A DNA stretch of 64,000 nucleotides from Pholis gunnellus (GCA_910591455.2 OU342807.1:12853116-12917115); one strand, 5' to 3'. Positions 1 through 12,904 are shown, counted from the stretch's first letter. Translations and numbers: made by a program. Notes: generated by a model not told the origin, from the sequence alone.

Positions 1-1689
1 AGATTAAAACATCATCCATAAAAACGCCAACATCAGTTCCCACGTTAGTCTGTCTGCCTCCCTTTTGATGACTGTGACCCAGAGAAATGATGACCTTTCC
101 TGTGAGGTCATGCAGTTGCATTCCTCCACAGTCAGACATGCATGTCATCATCTCTCAAAGCATTCTTTACATTCGGTCTGACAAAGTGTTGGTCTCTTCA
201 AACGGCGACAGGCCCTCTCAGTGTACTCAGCTCTTTTTAGAGGCTTACACGATGGAGGACTGGATTTAAGAGACGAGTCAAACACTGTTAGATTGTTATC
301 ACTTAAAATACTGCTATTACATGATATGCAACACAGTCACACACATTAAGCACAAACGCACTAAATCTGTGAAGACGGCATGTATGTGCATATTTGTTGC
401 GCATCAGCCACTACGTGTTATAAGCCACAGTGCTGACGGTGAGCTGGAGAAATGAGTGTGACTGTAAAGCTCAGACAGAACAATTTCCATAATGCACCTG
501 GCTCTTTGAAAGGATGAAGCCAGGAATGCACTTTGTATTTTGTCAAGCTGTTGGGGTGTTGGGGTGTATTGTGTTTCTCCTTCCCTATTACGCTGATGTT
601 ATGCATCTCAGTCTGCAAGAGGGATTGAAAGAGAGAGCAGAATGAGCAGAATGTGTTCGGGAGATTAGACAAGTGCAAATGAACTTGCAAAGTTGTGCTC
701 AAAGAGGGACCGGGAGCAAGGATTTTCACAACATCTTACTATTGATTCAATGAGGTGTTTAGGAAGAGTCCTGTGGGTTTGTTTGTTGGCGCGTGAAGCT
801 TTCTGCTGTGCACAGTGTTTAAAAGAATATCACCGTTTCGATAAGACAGGCAACAAACACGCACAGTGGAAATAATGCAAGCAGTGTCGGATCTGTTGGT
901 GCACTGTGCATCCACATAACAGGACGCATAGCACAAGGATCTTCATACGGTTGCATTAAGAATAACAAACACACACATACGTATACAACTTGCATAATTC
1001 ATATTTTCAATGACATCCTGTTTTGTGGCGGGACTGCACTGTTTATGTTTGGGCAAAGGAAAGGAAGGAAAGTTTGAAATATTTGAAAAACACATAACAG
1101 GCATGTTCTTGATTGCCGATATTTCCAATTACATTTGCTCGTCTCCTACTTTGTAAACATAGAACTTCCTTTTCACGACATTTAAGTGTATCTTTTGTAT
1201 GTGCACACAGACTGAACCTCCTGACAGACGCTCCACGTTTTGGGAGTATCTAAGCACGGGGTTGCTACTTCCATTACATCCGCGATACTTGATGCTCTCA
1301 GTACCGCTGCTTGGCAAAGTTGATCTCCACTGACATGTTCTGAAAGACTACAGGGAGAGTTGGGCTGGGATAATAAGATTAATTTGCTTCATTCTGCCTG
1401 AGGGCGTCACAAGCTTTATGTGTTTCTAGAATTGAGAGCCTTCCCAGGATAGCTTACCATTGCAAAATATAAGCTTACTTTAGAATGAAGATAGAAGCTC
1501 TTGCAGCAAGTAAAAACTGTGCTCACAGCATATTCAACCTAAACAGAGTCAATGTACATATTTCACAGTTGAGTTTTGTTGTTAAACCTGCTGTCATACT
1601 TAATAACCAACAGTTGCTTATTAACAAAACCAGCAGTTAAGGAGCAACTTTATCCTTTATTTGGCGTAGTGTTGTTTTTGGCCATCTGA
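1..1689. other. Unique AT-rich non-coding stretch
   Basis: All six frames are interrupted at short intervals and I recognise no repeat family or splice-flanked exon. Nothing further can be supported here. Confidence 0.5.
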
Positions 1690-1845
1690 CGAATGTAGCT
1701 CGCATTTTCTTTGGCTTAGTTCTGTTTTTGGACTCAAACTTGGGGGAAATATCTGGCTCTTTAGGTGCTAAATGCTCGAATGCGTTCACCAGCTAGTCGC
1801 TAACTCACGTTCTGCTCTTTGGTGCTGAGCAGGTAGTGGAGGCAT
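1690..1845. mobile_element. Fragment of palindromic-ended teleost repeat (copy 1)
   Basis: The block around 1759-1803 (CTTTAGGTGCTAAATG followed by GTTCACCAGCTAGTC) aligns with 62185-62230. The part around 1708-1763, including GGGAAATATCTGGCTC, is the reverse complement of 62445-62495. It is therefore a partial copy of the element at 61947-62616. The terminal motif with the CCACTT core is absent, so this copy is truncated at both ends. The family matches a repeat I remember as common in percomorph fishes; I cannot give it a database name. Confidence 0.6.
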
Positions 1846-3714
1846 CTACTTTCCAGGAAACAGCTAGCCTAACGTTAGCGCCTGTTTCTGCACGTTGCAG
1901 CAGAAGTCTCCTCTGTTCACACATACTTTAAATCAGGGGATCCCTGGATGACCATTTTTAAAGTACTACTGTATATGATTTAAGTAATGTTACAGAGCAC
2001 ATATTATCCAGTACTGATGTATGACTTTTACCAAACATTAGGTTTGACGAGACTGCGAATTTCTCGCAAGAGTTTGAGATGACAGCTGGAAGCTTGCGTC
2101 ATTATTTAAGTGCAGACCCCTCTCGCCCCAGCGTCACTTCGCTGATCCGCTTTTAAATATTACAAAGATAATGTCACATAAAACTTTGTCGATACTTTAA
2201 ATGTATACTTTATGAGCAATGTCTGATACCAACATTTTTATAGACGGCAAAACAGTCCCAGGAAGTGCTGAGAATACAGGATGTGTGTGAAATGGTATAT
2301 TGTTATGACATTAACATGATTCTAATGAATGACAGGGCGCTAATGTGGTCCGATGACATGTCATGTTAAATGCGAGTACATTATGCAGACATTTTTTTCC
2401 TGCCTCAGCCTGCTGCTAGATGCACCCGTCAGCATCTTTTGTGCCCTTACATCCTCCTCCTCATCAATCTTTTAGGTTCGAGTGGTGCACATTCTGCGGG
2501 CTTCAGGCGTGGATCCCCTTCATTTATTTATTTTATTCAACTTAATGTCCCCAACATATGAAGCTTTGCTTTGTACAGAGAAGGCAGCAAGAGCTGATGT
2601 TCAGGTCTTTATCAATAATATAACAAGAGGCATCTGGACTGAAGAGGTAGAAAATACACAATCACTAGTTCATTTTCATTATTTTGTATTTTTCAGAAGT
2701 TTTACGATTCAGTTTGAAGTATAAATGCAGTCTGTGTTTCAAGAAGTGTAACATTTGTATTTGTGCTCTTACTGACAAGATAATAACTATCTTAAAGCGG
2801 TACTTTAGGCCCAGCGGAGCTTGCTTTCAAACATCAAGTTTAAACAGTTTAAATATCACCGATCACATCATGTCCTGATGTCCCGGGGAGATACACACAG
2901 GGACAATTTGTCCTCTTTTAGCATCTAGTATCTAGAAATATATTGCAACTGTAGACATTTAGTTTCAACCACAGAGGAATGCTCTGTGGTTTTTATAACT
3001 TTGATATCTGAATAATTACATGAATATTGTCCTGGTTGGTGTTATTATTATATTATAAAACCAATTACTTCGTCATCTCACTTCATTTTCTACAGAGCCC
3101 CAAAAAGATAATTAGTGCAAAAAGCAGTTGGACAGGGTCCATCATCTTGTAATGTCCCCCCCCCCACAGCAGCACTGGAGATAGAGTTAGCTACACAGCT
3201 AGGCAGTGATATCACAGATCAACTCCCAAAAAAGAAACACAAGAACAAAACAAGAGGAGCCTGTGTAAGGACACACACAGACTCCTCTGCTGTGGATTGA
3301 TGTTCTATTACAAAAACAGAATGTGAAGGCCCTATGAGTAATAAAGCCACATAGACCACCCACAGTGCACAGCTATCTCTACATAAGTGTATAATGAGAA
3401 GTTAAGGGCCTTTAACACGCTTCGTAGAAAAGGAGGGAAATACATCTGGATAAAACCACAAGTGTGCAAACCCGTAAAGCAGCTTCACTCCAGTTTAATA
3501 TGTCCTGTTTTCTCATGTTGAGGCACATAAAAGAGGCTGTGCAAATTAAAACTCCATCAGCAGAGCTGTAGGGGGACTTGTAATGGAAAGTGAAGGGGAG
3601 GAAGTGAACAATTCTGACTTGATGCAAATGAGCCAGACCCTGATTATGTGGCTTTTCACAGTTCATGACACGATACATTTCTGATTATGCTTAGTAAGTG
3701 CATCTTATTTAAAA
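1846..3714. other. Unique non-coding stretch with one small hairpin and a C9 tract
   Basis: No gene or recognisable repeat. It contains a C9 run at 3157-3165. A perfect 10-bp stem (AACCACAGAG / CTCTGTGGTT) lies at 2967-2991 with a 5-nt loop; a stem this short is expected by chance in this much sequence. Confidence 0.45.
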
Positions 3715-4160
3715 AAGGTATAATATGTAACATTTCCGCATTAAAATGTCTGAAAACGACTAGACCCACGTTATATATTTTGTTAAGTTGTGTACTCAAC
3801 ATCCCAAATGATTCCAACAATGTTCAAATTCAGAGAAATCTATGATTTTATTCAAGAGAAAGGTGCGTTTCTTTTGGTCGCCTCTCAATGGAGTCATGTC
3901 CCCTTTAGCCCCTCTAGTTGCTCCAACTTCTGGGGAACCACCAGATGATACATCAAAAAGTAAATCATACAATGTCACAGAGCAGCATTCATTTTTATTT
4001 TGCAAAGCAGTAATCTATTTGAGACACAATTTATATATATGTTAATATTTATATTTTAATATCTATCCAGCTTACTACGATGTGCTACTATGACAAGTGG
4101 CTCATGCCGGCCACTAAGATTACAATAAGACTACGAAGCCTCCTTTTGATTTCATCACCT
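3715..4160. repeat. Probable dispersed teleost repeat
   Basis: The text from TATGTAACATTTCCGCATTA through ACGACTAGACC and CAGAGAAATCTATGATTTTA matches my memory of a common percomorph dispersed repeat. A downstream piece near 4088 (ACAAGTGGCTCATGCC) resembles a segment near 51741. Neither end is defined, no terminal repeat is visible and the class is unknown. The boundaries are approximate. Confidence 0.4.
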
Positions 4161-6350
4161 TCATAAGTACAGGTGCAGCTCACAGTCCTCAAGAGCAAAT
4201 ACATTACATAATATATTACCTCATGACATGACTTCTGCCTTAATCACGGCCGACAGATTTTTATCAGCAATCGTGGTTGTTTAACAATGATGTAAGATGC
4301 CTTACAAGTTTCCAGAGCCCGAGGTGACATCTTCAAAAATAAAAAACTGAAAAAGGTAATAAAGTCTATTTGAGAAGCTAGAACCTGCAAATGTTTTGCA
4401 TTTTTGCTTAATAGATGGCTTACACAATCAATTATCAAAACAGCTCCTCATTTGACAAACTGAATGAGTTTTGAATGAGAATTGATCACTTCACTGTAAC
4501 TTTGACAGTTCGAACTTCTGTCTTTAAAACTAACATGTGATGTGAGGTTGTTTACACCCACTTCAAAGAGCCTCTTTCACATCTGGGGTCTAACCAGAAC
4601 ACATTTCAGAGTCACAGACCTCCTCCTACCAGACAGATACCCATCTGGTAATTTGGCAACTCCAAATCACTGTGAATATTTCATGTACAGTCATGTGCTG
4701 GACTGAAACAGAGATAATAGGTACTTGATGGGCAGCATCTTAGAACAGTGTTTGGCAACATGCTGGAACTGATGTAATTATCTTGTCGCAGCACTCATGT
4801 AGAGAGAGAGCCGACAGTATAATGTTGACATAATTCAAAAAAATATCTTGAAATATTGCCAAAAAACAGTTTGTATGCTTTACCGAGGTTTAAAAGTCGG
4901 TGTATATATAAAAGCAAAATGCAACAAAGTGCAATGTAAACAGAATTAGAAATGTTGACGTACATGAAACGTGACCTTAACTTCCACTGAAGTTTCCTCA
5001 TTGCTCAACAGAGATCTGTCCTTCCTTACATCATTACATGAAACAGGAGTTTTCAACATTGTTTTTCACCGTATGAGGTCCGACTGAAGCTCTTTTAATT
5101 AAATCATCTTCTTGTGTCTTCTTCTATGCTAAAATAATTTATTTTGATTGGATAATTGGCTCCACCTGTGTCCTCTCTCGATGAACCAACTCCTAAAAGC
5201 CGCATAACGATAGTGGATCGAAACAAGCTTTCTTTCACATCATCTTTTGCAGATTGTCACTAAATTTGGTTCATTGTTGCGATACATTTGGATGGAAACT
5301 GAGCTACTGTCTCACTGTGTATCAATAAGGCTTTTTGATCAATTCCGGTCTCTCATCACTGAGCTACAGAAGAAAACCCGTCTCCAATAAAGACTGATTT
5401 GACAGCAAGATAAAAGGGCCCTTTAGGACACGACAGGCACAATGATTCATCCTCAGATTCCTCACTACTTTAATTTGAGTATCTCACACACACTGATCCC
5501 ATTATCCCTGTTATGAGAGAGGATATTATCCAGAGCAATCATTCTCAGGAATTGATCGGTGTCATTTGCAAGCTTATTGATCCTTTTCCATGGTTGAAAG
5601 TGTCCACAGTGACTTTCTCGTACGGTCTCATGTGTTTAGTAAAGTAGAGTCCCACTTCTCAGCGACTCTGTCCATCGATCAACATCGAAGAAAATTGTCT
5701 ACTTTCGCCAGCCAGTGACGGGTCAATACTTGGACCTTAGGGCTCCACTTCTATCTCCACTCTCGCTCTAGACAAACAAGTATAAATGATGCCAGGTGAT
5801 GGGATAATGAGGCACCCAGACATAGACTCACCGAGGTCGAGGCGTGGCAGAGACACACAGAGCTCTCATTGTCACACCATAATAACAGGCGAACACGGAA
5901 GAGGAGTGAAGCGGTGTCCTGGACTAACCCCCACAGAGTTTAGAAAACGAATGCCTTTATGCAAGACATAAAGGTATCACCTGCCCAGATGGCGCTCAGG
6001 CCAAAAGCCCCTGGAACCACCACACCCACGCTCCCCTGTGGTGTGCACAGCCACCTACCCAAAGGTCAAATTCATAGATAAATACACCAACTGTATGTGT
6101 GGAAGATGAATCAGCAAAGGGAGAAAAAACAAAAAGTTAGAGGCTTCAATTCATTTAGCTCGACTGCAGCGGAAAACAAGAATCTCAAAAGGTCAGCAGA
6201 GTTTAGATGAAGAGTTTCAGCAGAACTGCGCGGCGCTAAAATGAAGGCGATAGGAAAGACAAATTGACCCTGTGCTTCAAACTTCAGAGTCCGCTCAGGT
6301 AAACCCCTGTGACCTCAAAATAGCAAGGACATAGCATTAGATTCTTTTTT
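4161..6350. other. Unique AT-rich non-coding stretch
   Basis: No credible gene, RNA or repeat was recognised. The frames found here are short and none resembles a known protein. Confidence 0.45.
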
Positions 6351-6467
6351 TTGCCGGTCACATTTACACACGTGTGTCGCCACAACATGACACACAGCTG
6401 CACAGCCAGTAATGTCACAGCCACACACGTGGCATTTTTGACAGTTTACACCAATCGGTGAATCTCC
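6351..6467 (+). mobile_element. hAT-like element fragment with right terminus
   Basis: The block at 6355-6430 (GGTCACATTTACA, then GCACAG and GTCACAG) aligns with 49735-49813. The fragment ends in CCAATCGGTGAATCTCC, the near-reverse-complement of the GAGATGCACCAATCG terminus at 49641. This copy keeps the right end and the 49.6 kb copy keeps the left end, in the same orientation. Termini of the type AGAGATGCACCGAT are typical of fish non-autonomous hAT elements. No target duplication can be read because the left end is missing. Confidence 0.55.
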
Positions 6468-8029
6468 TCTTTTCAAAAAGAAAAAACGCACTACAGTGCA
6501 TATCAATTCAATGCATCTACATATAACCATAATGGCATTAAATACCCTCAGTACAGTTTGTACAGTTTTTGAACATAAACATGTCAGTAAGGAGATGGGG
6601 AAAAAACAGCTTGAAGGCGAGCTGGGATTGTCTGTGAAAATCTCAAGATCACAAGGCCAAACACACCAGTGTTTCCCAGTGGAGCAGAAAACCTTGAGCA
6701 ATAAACCAAAGCAAGCAACAAAAAAAAAAAAGGTTCAGGGGTGCCGATGGGGTTGCAGACAAAACAGCTATCAGAAAAGCAGGAGTTGAAAGTAGGGTTA
6801 AAATGGATGAATAACGATCATACTAGAGAGAGATGATGGAGTAAAAAAGGCACAGAAGGGTGGAAAGTGTTTTCTCCGTTTCTAAATCAAACGCTGGGCT
6901 TTTATTTCTTGGTTTATCGGACCTAAACCCCCCTCTGACATTCTGGCTATACGTTACATGAATAATCTTCCTCTTTGTTGGAGTGCAACACATTTCTGTC
7001 AAGAGACAGATTAGTCTTGCACATGTCTGATGATAGAATGTCTCATAACCTGCCCAGGGATGGAACACATATTTCAGCCGTTTAAACCCGTTTCAGAGAA
7101 ATACTACCACTTCAATTCCATTTAGTTCCTCAGTGGTAGACAGGGAGTACAATCATTAGAAATGTGATAATGCTGTGATAAATGACCTCTGGATGACATG
7201 ACAAATGACCTGCAAGGGAGCAATAATGACTTTACAGAGAAGCCATAACCCCAACATTGATACGATAACATATCAACAGCAGATATCTGATCAAACAAGG
7301 ACAATGATTGAGTGTCAGCGTCTCTAATGGGAGCTGCAATAAAGATTCTTTTGACATGAATTATCCCGTGTATGAATAAAAGCAGTTTCCTTCTTAGATT
7401 TTTTCCATCAAAGGATCAACATGTCTGGAAATAGTTAAACCTTTTGTTACTTTTACCACATTTTGAATTAAAACCATTCACATAATCTGGATTCAGTGTT
7501 TTTCCCTCCATGTGAGTGAATGAGAACAAAACCATCACATCAACCAGTTATAATCTCATCTGAGATTGTGGCGATAGTGTCACATAAGATTTTCTGAACA
7601 TAGACTCACAGAAGCAGGCATTGCATGATCCCTAAACCAGTTTGTGTGAAACATGTAAAAAAAAAACTGCCACCAGCATGTCTGCAGACCAGCGTGTAGG
7701 CAGTTCAATAGAAACAACCATTTACATGTATGGTATTTACAATCTCATCTTTTTTATTTCCATTCTAAAATAGATGCTGGGCGGGTTTTTGGTGGAGCAT
7801 CTGTGGCTAAAAAAAAGTTTGTTTAAGTAAATATACAAGAAGATGTCAAACTTCTGTTTTGGAAAGAAAGTAAAAGGAATTAAAAGGATTCCAAGGTTGA
7901 ATTAAAAAAATAGCAACAATCACAGATTATTCACTTTCTCTGTTACTCAAGTGCAACACAAACATTTCACATCACTTAAGAGTCATCATCATTAGGTGCC
8001 CGTCACTTGACGGCCGTATCACAAACACA
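6468..8029. other. Unique non-coding stretch
   Basis: Nothing recognised apart from a run of 12 A at 6720-6731. Confidence 0.45.
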
Positions 8030-8064
8030 CTATTTTGTGCAGACGAAAAGTCTGCACAAAATAG
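8030..8064. other. Perfect 15-bp stem-loop
   Basis: Positions 8030-8044 (CTATTTTGTGCAGAC) and 8050-8064 (GTCTGCACAAAATAG) are exact reverse complements around a GAAAA loop. A smaller palindrome (CCGTC/GACGG) lies about 20 bases upstream. The stem is too short for a canonical microRNA precursor, and no transposon termini are seen around it. It may be a cruciform-prone replication scar or a very short foldback. Confidence 0.8.
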
Positions 8065-8395
8065 AATGTTTCGATTTAGAGAACGAAGGTAATAAAATTA
8101 CTGCTTTTCTTAAAGGTTGATGTGCTTTGATGCTGGAAAATTGGACATTGGCGGTGATGTGCCTCAACACGCAATGATGCGCATCACGATGCTGCTGGTG
8201 TGCATAAAAACATGACCAAGAGTCCACAGCTACAGCCTGTGAGGCTGCAGAGCTCGTGAGGTTTTATTTTGTTGAACTCTCTGCGACTGTAATTTTGTAC
8301 TGCGATGTAGATATTTTCATTACACTTATTTTACTCTACTACGTGACAAAATAACACAATTGCCAAAGAATTCATCTTCTGCTGTCAATTAAAGG

Positions 8396-8398
<3 letters not shown>

Positions 8399-8471
<73 letters not shown>
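8399..8471. repeat. (GT)36 microsatellite
   Basis: An uninterrupted GT dinucleotide run of 73 bases, the longest pure dinucleotide tract in the window. It is likely polymorphic in length and could adopt Z-DNA. Confidence 0.98.
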
Positions 8472-8473
<2 letters not shown>

Positions 8474-9209
8474 AAGGTTTGATTCGTTTTTACAGAGTAC
8501 ATTAAAAACATGTGAATCTTGCGTTATCCACAAAGCTTTGTATTATAAATGCACACAAACGTAGTGGAAAAAAAGCATTGCAATGTTGACAGGTTGATGT
8601 ATAAACACATTTAGAACATATTTGCCGGCTGTGCAAATGGACTGATGGTGTCGGTACACAAGAAACATCAGAACATAAAAATGCAGCTGAAGAAAAACAC
8701 AACCTCCAACTTCAACTTACATTTCTCGTTTTGTCAACAGCAGCACAATCAGCTACCGTTTGTTTCCTCATGATGATTTACACCACTTTCTACAACAAAC
8801 AAGATCTACACACGCACAGTCATCCAAACACTTGTATCACAGACATGCGGTGTCTATTAAGGGGGTGGTTGGAAACTGCAAATCAGCACATTTCCACTTG
8901 CGTCACTGTGAACATTTATTTTCTCTCTTTATATTTAGCTTCATGATAAAACACAATTACCGAACAAAGCTCCCAACGAGGGACTTGGGAGTGTTTTCTA
9001 TATACTGTACTATAGTTCTCTCATCATTTCATTACATTGTGTGGGTCCTTGTAAACTGCATGCGTAGGCTCTTTCATTATAATTCACTGCAGAAGAAGAA
9101 AGACATCTACACAATGGCTTTCTAAAGCATATTCAGCGCCGAGCTATAATATCAGGCTCGGGTTTTACATTATTATGTCGCAAAATGATGAGGAGACCCA
9201 GCCCCTGGT
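8472..9209. other. Unique non-coding stretch
   Basis: Only short frames occur here and I recognise no repeat. Confidence 0.4.
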
Positions 9210-9872
9210 TCATCCCTTTGATCTTGGTTCATAAGGATGAATGCAAATGTCAATAAAAGCAATTACAACAAACAACGTCTGAAAAAGATGAATAGGCAGA
9301 GAAAACAGAGTGAGGCTGCAGCGAAGTAATGACTGTGTATTCTCAGTGTCTGATGCATACGTTCCCGCCATCACTAACCTTCCAGCATCATCACTGCACA
9401 AAGGTGGAGGGCAGACATTGTTAAAGCGGACTATTTGCTCTGCTAATTTGGTTACAGCAACAACACGCAACGCGGTTTTCGGGCACCGTTCTACCTCTTG
9501 CACCATTGAGACGATGAGAAGGATGACAAATGATTGATTGGGAGTCCAACTCATCCCCGACGCTGCTCTATTGATCTCTCTGGCTCGACTGACAGCAGAT
9601 ATTGCGACCAAGAAAACACATGCACCTGATTGCATGCCACCACTCATGGGAAAACAATTTTCTGCGGAGTCCTGTGGAAAAGCAGTACACTTCCTGTTCA
9701 GTCGCAGAGTGGTGAACAGCACATTCTTTGGCGGGTGCTCAGTGTCTCTGTTAAAGGGATTTGTTCTGCTGTTTTTACAGAGTGGGTACGCTTCAGACCA
9801 ATGCGTGCGACTGAGAGAGCTGCTCAGTTTTTTGAGAAAACAATAATTGAGGTGCAATATAATCTTGCTCAC
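9210..9872 (-). other. Longest open frame in the window (220 codons), probably not a gene
   Basis: The minus strand is open for 220 codons. I recognise no domain, signal peptide, zinc-ligand spacing or transposase or reverse-transcriptase motif in it. Plus-strand frames are also unusually open here (9310-9537, then 9538-9846), which points to local composition with few stops and not to one selected frame. The segment is less AT-rich than its surroundings and contains octamer-like ATGCAAAT and several CAATTA/ATTGATT motifs. A conserved non-coding element or an old degenerate exon remains possible. Confidence 0.2.
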
Positions 9873-10497
9873 TGTTGTCTGGAAAAACGTTTTACTTCTC
9901 TGGTCAAGGTAATTTGAACTTCAAGCCACCGCGGCACAACACAGGAATCAGAAATCCAAAACAGAAATCAATTAGCAAATAAAAAGGCATTTCCAATATT
10001 TCAGAGTGACAGGAAAGACACAGCAAGACATTTTTCTATTGGTTTTCAATAGCCACGCTTGTGTTTCAAATGAGGGGCATTCCCAGGATGAGGAAGATAA
10101 AACACACAAATACAGGAGCCGGATGGCTGTTTATGTTACAGTAACGATAACAACCTCACCGTAAATTACAACCGGGCTCAAGCCGTGGCCATGATGTGAG
10201 ACAGCCCGAGGAAGCCAAATGGAAAGATGATATAAATCTGAGATGCTAAATCTATTCACTTTAGAATGCACAAGTTGGAAATTATGAGAAGTTTTCTGGT
10301 TAAAGGGTGTGGGGAGGATGAGGTCGGAGATGGAGGTATTTTCCATCCATTAGAGGCGTAGCATGAGATACACACATAATTCACTTTCCACATCTTCACC
10401 TAATTAAGTAATCGCATCATAATTGAGAGAGCTCTGGCTGAATGTTTCACATCAGTGAGAAGTAATCAAACCCCGAAAGCTAAGCAAAGCGTTTCTC

Positions 10498-10503
<6 letters not shown>
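9873..10503. other. Non-coding stretch with AT-hook/homeodomain-like motifs
   Basis: No gene seen. Around 10400-10430 the sequence CCTAATTAAGTAATCGCATC followed by ATAATTG is dense in homeodomain-type cores, as in many vertebrate conserved non-coding elements. Alignment to other fishes would be needed to support that. Confidence 0.25.

Positions 10504-10538
<35 letters not shown>
10504..10538. repeat. (AC)17 microsatellite
   Basis: A pure AC dinucleotide tract of 35 bases. Confidence 0.97.
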
Positions 10539-10539
<1 letters not shown>

Positions 10540-11392
10540 CAGGGAGCTAAATCGTGTGCTCTAAAATGATATGAATGATCACAGCTGACGCAACCAAATT
10601 AACCCTTTTCAAACACATTTTGGCAGACGTTAGCTTTTCAGCTGAAGTATTTTTAAAAGCCAAAAATTAGAATTAATGTGTGGTGCGGATGTTACTGGCT
10701 TTGGTAGCTGCAGTGGCTAGCATTGCAAATTCTTAGTGAAATCGATACTATGTTCATAAAATGTCCATAAAATACTGAAGATAAGACTAGAAACCAGGAG
10801 CCACAAAAGCACATTGCAAAGAGGGGAAAGACAGACGCAGGTGTGAAAAAACATGTTCACATTCAGGCATTCAATTCACAAAAGCGATTGACATTAACCA
10901 CGGGACCAAAAAGATTTAAGTCAGAGAAGTATAGCAGCAATTCGAGATTTATGTTTTTCATGAGTGACATATGTTGCACTTCACCTTATACAGAAAATCT
11001 GTAAAGAGATGAACCATTATTGAGAAGGCAACCGTCTTCTTCATCTTCTATCATTCGAGGCCTTATCAGAACGGATACAGATGGGTGACAAATTAAAACC
11101 AACATAAAGTGTCATTGTGAGGCGCACGACATAACAAACGGCTTCTTGCAGCCACATTTCCGTTGACTCAAAATGACATTGATGGGACAAATACATCAGT
11201 CCCTACTAATTAGCTGTAAATGAAATGAAAAGAGCACAATGCCTGACAAGGTAGCAACGAAAAAATGAAATGGCATTTCAATTTCATTTGAACATTTGTC
11301 ACATTTGCTATAACAAATGATGCTGTGATTATTCTTGGGAGGACAGTCTTTCCAAAGAACATGCGTTTCTTCTGCTCGTTTCTCTGTCCACA
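10539..11392. other. Unique non-coding stretch
   Basis: Nothing recognised; frames are short and without familiar motifs. Confidence 0.4.
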
Positions 11393-11988
11393 GTAAGTTG
11401 TAGGGCTGCACAAGATAATTATGATCAATAATTGGATCACGATTATTCATCATTTTTATTCATTGATTTTAGGAACAATTAAAATTATTTCCATTGCATT
11501 TTCCCTTGTTGAGCTACATTCCTGCTATTGTACAATTGTATGCATCAACATAAGATGTATTCACAGTACATCTCCTGGAAGCAAAATGAATGCATACCAA
11601 TATGTTTTACCCAGTATATTATTAACAAAGCAGTGCTTTCACTGTCCTGTTGTGCTACATTCCTGACAATTTAAAAATCGTGCATTTTTGTTTTGCCCAT
11701 AAAGTATACAGTACGTCATTATTCTACTCATTCAGGGAACACCTGCCGCCGTAAGGTGTGCCTACAGCAGCATGACAGCTCCCCAAAAGTGAAGCCAAAA
11801 CATCTCCATCTCCCCTGATGGCTGGCTGTTAGTTTAGGATGCTTGATTTGATACGCAGCGGAGTTTGCTATAGGTGGAGCACGCACTTTAAACATCAATA
11901 TCATAGTTGATTATGTTGATTTAATTGCATGATGCCAAAATCGTGATCGCAATTAATGTTTGAATAATTGTGCAGCTCTAATAAGTTG
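11393..11988. mobile_element. Non-autonomous hAT-type element with TIRs and 8-bp target duplication
   Basis: The element proper is 11401-11980. Its left end reads TAGGGCTGCACAA. The reverse complement of its right end reads TAGAGCTGCACAA, and both ends carry an inner ATCACGATT block. The flanks are GTAAGTTG (11393-11400) and ATAAGTTG (11981-11988), matching at 7 of 8 bases. An 8-bp duplication and TAGGG-type ends fit the hAT superfamily. At 580 bp with no transposase frame it must have been mobilised in trans. The interior from about 11771 to 11935 is shared with 38442-38610. An inner piece, AAAAGTGAAGCCAAAACATC, resembles part of the repeat at 13691. Confidence 0.85.
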
Positions 11989-12904
11989 GTGATTTTCGTA
12001 TATTTGTTTTTCTTTTGTTCTTGAGGCTTTTTCAACCTCCGTCTCTGTTTAGCTCAGACTCTGGTCAATTTGGTGTCTTATTATCCTTGAAGCTGAACAA
12101 AGTGCTTGGTCCCACAAAACCATAGAGGTGAAATGTCGTCAGTGTGATCAAACTAATCACATCAAAGAAGGTAAAAAGTACAAAGAGGACGCAGAGTCTA
12201 GATGAATCTATAACAAGCTGTATCTGGGAGACGGCAGCCCAGCAGAGAGACATTTCGAGCAGCAACAGAGAGGAAATCAACAATGGCAGTGAAAAAAAAC
12301 ATGCAATGACCAAGGCTGCTTAGCTTAATGCTTACTACTATAGTAATTATAGTATTCAGTGATACAGAATGGCCTACAGGTCTTTGTCCCTGTGACAAAG
12401 ACATTCTCGTTTCCATCTCCTGCATCATTGACCTTAAATCAAAAATCAGACATCCATACAGCCAGTCTCTTAGTTTCAAAGCCAAACAGCCCTCAGAGCA
12501 GACATTTGACAACAATGTTCACTAATAGACATATTTGCAGAAGAACAATACAGATAATAAGCCTTTTTCCCCCCACGTCTGGATGGGCAGTAATGCAACG
12601 GGTACAAAAGGTACATACAGATTTCTTTTCTTCAATTTCACTTTCAGAGGTATCAGAGTTAAAAAAAAAAAAAGGAAAAATCTGTTTGTGAATAAAACAA
12701 TTAGCAATGATTGCTTTCAGCAAACAGAGAGCAATAAAGTTGTGTGTTCGTGCAAACGCAAAAGTAGACAGAACAAATGGATTGGCCTACAGTGCTTTGA
12801 CGTATCTGAGGGTCTCCTGATAGATGGGACTGGCTCCGTTCTATCGCGCCTAAACCTAAAGCATCTATTAGAAAGGTTACTCAGCTGACACGTGTGTGTG
12901 TTTA
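11989..12904. other. Unique non-coding stretch with an A13 run
   Basis: No gene or repeat recognised. A run of about 13 A lies near 12660-12672. Confidence 0.4.

Noticed and set aside
6315..6701. 128-codon minus-strand frame with Cys/His residues
   Set aside because: Its Cys and His codons come from the ACACAC/GTGTGT-rich hAT-like fragment. The spacing fits no zinc-finger class.
8399..8471. Tandem repeat considered as a CRISPR-like array
   Set aside because: It is a pure dinucleotide microsatellite with no spacers, and the window is vertebrate nuclear DNA.
9310..9846. Back-to-back plus-strand open frames over the long minus-strand frame
   Set aside because: Several frames are open at once and no motif is recognisable, so local composition is a simpler explanation than overlapping genes.
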